A stretch of 64,000 nt of DNA from Croceivirga radicis (GTDB lineage Bacteria > Bacteroidota > Bacteroidia > Flavobacteriales > Flavobacteriaceae): positions 94,225 to 158,224 of the forward strand of contig NZ_MTBC01000010.1 in NCBI RefSeq assembly GCF_002072105.2, written 5' to 3'. The notes beneath the pieces are model-generated. The model searched no databases. It was not told the origin of the DNA and worked only from the letters and a program-made list of their open reading frames with translations. Made by a program: the position numbers and the translations under genes. This document shows positions 62,782 to 64,000 of the stretch, one piece after another (position 1 is the first letter of the stretch; each line of letters opens with the position of its first letter).

Positions 62782-63918
62782 ATGAAAAAGACATTCTCTT
62801 CAACAATTCTACTTCTTACTCTATTGTTTATAGTTAGCTGTAAAGAAGATAGAAACCACGAGTTAACAGAAAAGGAATACAAACTTCCAACTCTTAAAGA
62901 GGCCTTTAAATCTAAGTTTACCATAGGAACGGCATTAAACAGTCATCAGATTTATGGTCATGATTCATTAGCTACACAATTAATAAAAAGGGAATTCAAT
63001 ACCGTAACACCAGAGAACGTAATGAAATCTGTTAACATACACCCAGGTGTAAACACTTATAATTTTGATGCAGCAGACAAATATGTTCAGTTTGGCCAAG
63101 ACAATGACATGTTTATTGTTGGGCATACATTGGTATGGCATAGCCAACTGTCTAACTTTTTTAATGAAATAGAAGATAAGGATAGCTTAAAACTAGCACT
63201 AAAAAAACATGTGGTTACGGTTGCCGGTAGATATGCTGGTAAAATTAATGGTTGGGACGTGGTTAACGAAGCTTTAAATGAAGACGGTAGCTTAAGAAAT
63301 TCTCTTTTTTTAAATAAACTAGGAGACGACTATTTGGTAGATGCCTTTAATTGGGCAAAACAGGCCGCTCCGCAAACAGAACTTTATTATAACGATTACA
63401 ATTTATGTGCACCCAGCAAAAGGGAGGGTGCAATTAAATTGATAAAGTTTTTACAAGAAAATAATTGTAAAGTAGATGGCATTGGAATGCAAGGCCACTG
63501 GGGACTAGAAACGCCTACTTTGGAGGAAATAGAAAAGAGTATTATTGCTTATTCTGAATTAGGTATCAAAGTAATGATCACAGAGTTGGATATTACGGTC
63601 TTACCTAACCCTTGGGATTTGGAAGGTGCAGACGTAAATCAAAATTTTGAGCAAGACCCTAAAATGAATCCTTATCCTAATGGTATGCCAGATTCTGTGG
63701 TAACTAAATTTAACAAACGCTATAAAGATATCTTTGAATTATTCTTAAAACATCAGGATAAGATTGGCCGTGTTACCTTTTGGGGAGTACAAGATGGCGA
63801 TTCATGGTTAAATAATTGGCCTATTGAAGGTAGAACCAATTATCCTTTGCTTTTTGACAGGGATTATAAACAGAAACCAGCTTATAAAGAAGTAATTCAA
63901 GTAGCTGCCAAAAATTAA
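62782..63918 (+). CDS. GH10 endo-beta-1,4-xylanase, lipoprotein
   Basis: 378 aa from ATG 62782 (MKKTFSSTILLLTLLFIVSC gives a lipobox; the frame opens 23 codons upstream). A (beta/alpha)8 barrel with the acid/base Glu in GWDVVNEALNEDGSL and the nucleophile Glu in MITELDITVLP, and VTFWGVQDGDSWLNNWP at the end. Hydrolyses xylan backbone, probably on the cell surface. Followed after 28 bp by the start of a transporter gene. Divergent from susC and controlled by operator site 3. Confidence 0.96.
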   Translation: MKKTFSSTILLLTLLFIVSCKEDRNHELTEKEYKLPTLKEAFKSKFTIGTALNSHQIYGHDSLATQLIKREFNTVTPENVMKSVNIHPGVNTYNFDAADKYVQFGQDNDMFIVGHTLVWHSQLSNFFNEIEDKDSLKLALKKHVVTVAGRYAGKINGWDVVNEALNEDGSLRNSLFLNKLGDDYLVDAFNWAKQAAPQTELYYNDYNLCAPSKREGAIKLIKFLQENNCKVDGIGMQGHWGLETPTLEEIEKSIIAYSELGIKVMITELDITVLPNPWDLEGADVNQNFEQDPKMNPYPNGMPDSVVTKFNKRYKDIFELFLKHQDKIGRVTFWGVQDGDSWLNNWPIEGRTNYPLLFDRDYKQKPAYKEVIQVAAKN

Positions 63919-63946
63919 ACATAATCTATTAAAGCCTACCATTTAT

Positions 63947-64000
63947 ATGAAACCTGATTCTAATAGGATATCCGTTAAGGAGAAAGTTGGGTACGCCCTT
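63947..64000 (+). CDS. Start of a probable MFS (GPH-type) sugar transporter, cut by the window edge
   Basis: ATG 63947 opens 18 codons (MKPDSNRISVKEKVGYAL) to the end of the window. The pattern SVKEKVGYAL matches the usual N-terminus of glycoside-pentoside-hexuronide cation symporters (XynB/MelB type). Such a transporter next to a GH10 xylanase would import xylo-oligosaccharides or uronic sugars across the inner membrane. Only the first 18 residues are visible. Confidence 0.6.
   Translation, partial: MKPDSNRISVKEKVGYAL

Overview
The window looks like chromosomal DNA of a marine Flavobacteriaceae member (Zobellia/Maribacter-like). Evidence: low GC, two SusC/SusD pairs, Bacteroidetes-specific families (DUF6090, SusD lipoproteins), Bacteroidetes-type promoters (TTG then TAnnTTTN) and few Shine-Dalgarno sites. 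No rRNA, tRNA, CRISPR array, transposase or integrase was recognised.

Region 1 (1-27 kb) is mixed accessory and housekeeping DNA. It starts with a DUF6090 membrane protein, a small ABM-fold protein, and an HxlR regulator divergent from a quinone reductase / peroxiredoxin / thioesterase operon. From 3.8 to 8.1 kb, four unrelated minus-strand genes (unknown 419 aa, zinc alcohol dehydrogenase, LOG-family hydrolase, unknown 151 aa) are each followed by a 130-200 bp structured element. The better-preserved element ends carry RCACAAC / GTTGTGY-like cores, so the arrangement resembles integron gene cassettes without an integrase. Related elements lie at 0.8-1.0 and 21.3-22.4 kb. Next come a heme oxygenase, a bacteriophytochrome kinase and a response regulator (red-light sensing), an RluA pseudouridine synthase, a HExxH protein, a ZIP-like transporter, a lipoprotein subclass B1 metallo-beta-lactamase with every zinc ligand, an esterase, a Crp-like regulator, lipoproteins, a CPBP protease, a PAS kinase with its response regulator, CsbD, a deaminase and a sterol-desaturase-type hydroxylase.

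Region 2 (27.5-36 kb) is a small polysaccharide utilisation locus: SusC, SusD and a GH115 alpha-glucuronidase lipoprotein, all on the minus strand, with a possible attenuator hairpin between SusD and GH115. Upstream is a small secreted protein resembling a T9SS sorting domain.

Region 3 (37-43 kb) is a four-gene trans-4-hydroxyproline catabolic operon: deaminase (DHDPS family), 2-oxoglutarate-semialdehyde dehydrogenase, 4-hydroxyproline epimerase and D-hydroxyproline oxidoreductase. A divergent AraC-type regulator borders it. Expected product: 2-oxoglutarate.

Region 4 (43-64 kb) is a glucuronoxylan locus. It holds a second GH115, a LacI-type regulator, GH67 alpha-glucuronidase, mannonate dehydratase (UxuA), a two-domain SASA/polysaccharide-deacetylase esterase, an SGNH protein, a convergent carbamoyltransferase-DUF5989-SxtJ trio, a second SusD/SusC pair, a GH10 xylanase and the start of what is probably an MFS sugar transporter. 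Three near-identical palindromes (TGCAATCGNTTGCA-like) lie before GH115, before GH67 and between SusC and GH10; at two of them the palindrome overlaps the TTG of a good promoter. They are most simply operators of the local LacI protein. Inferred scheme: surface GH10 cuts acetylated glucuronoxylan, SusCD imports oligosaccharides, the esterase deacetylates, GH115 and GH67 release (methyl)glucuronate, and UxuA feeds glucuronate-derived mannonate to KDG.
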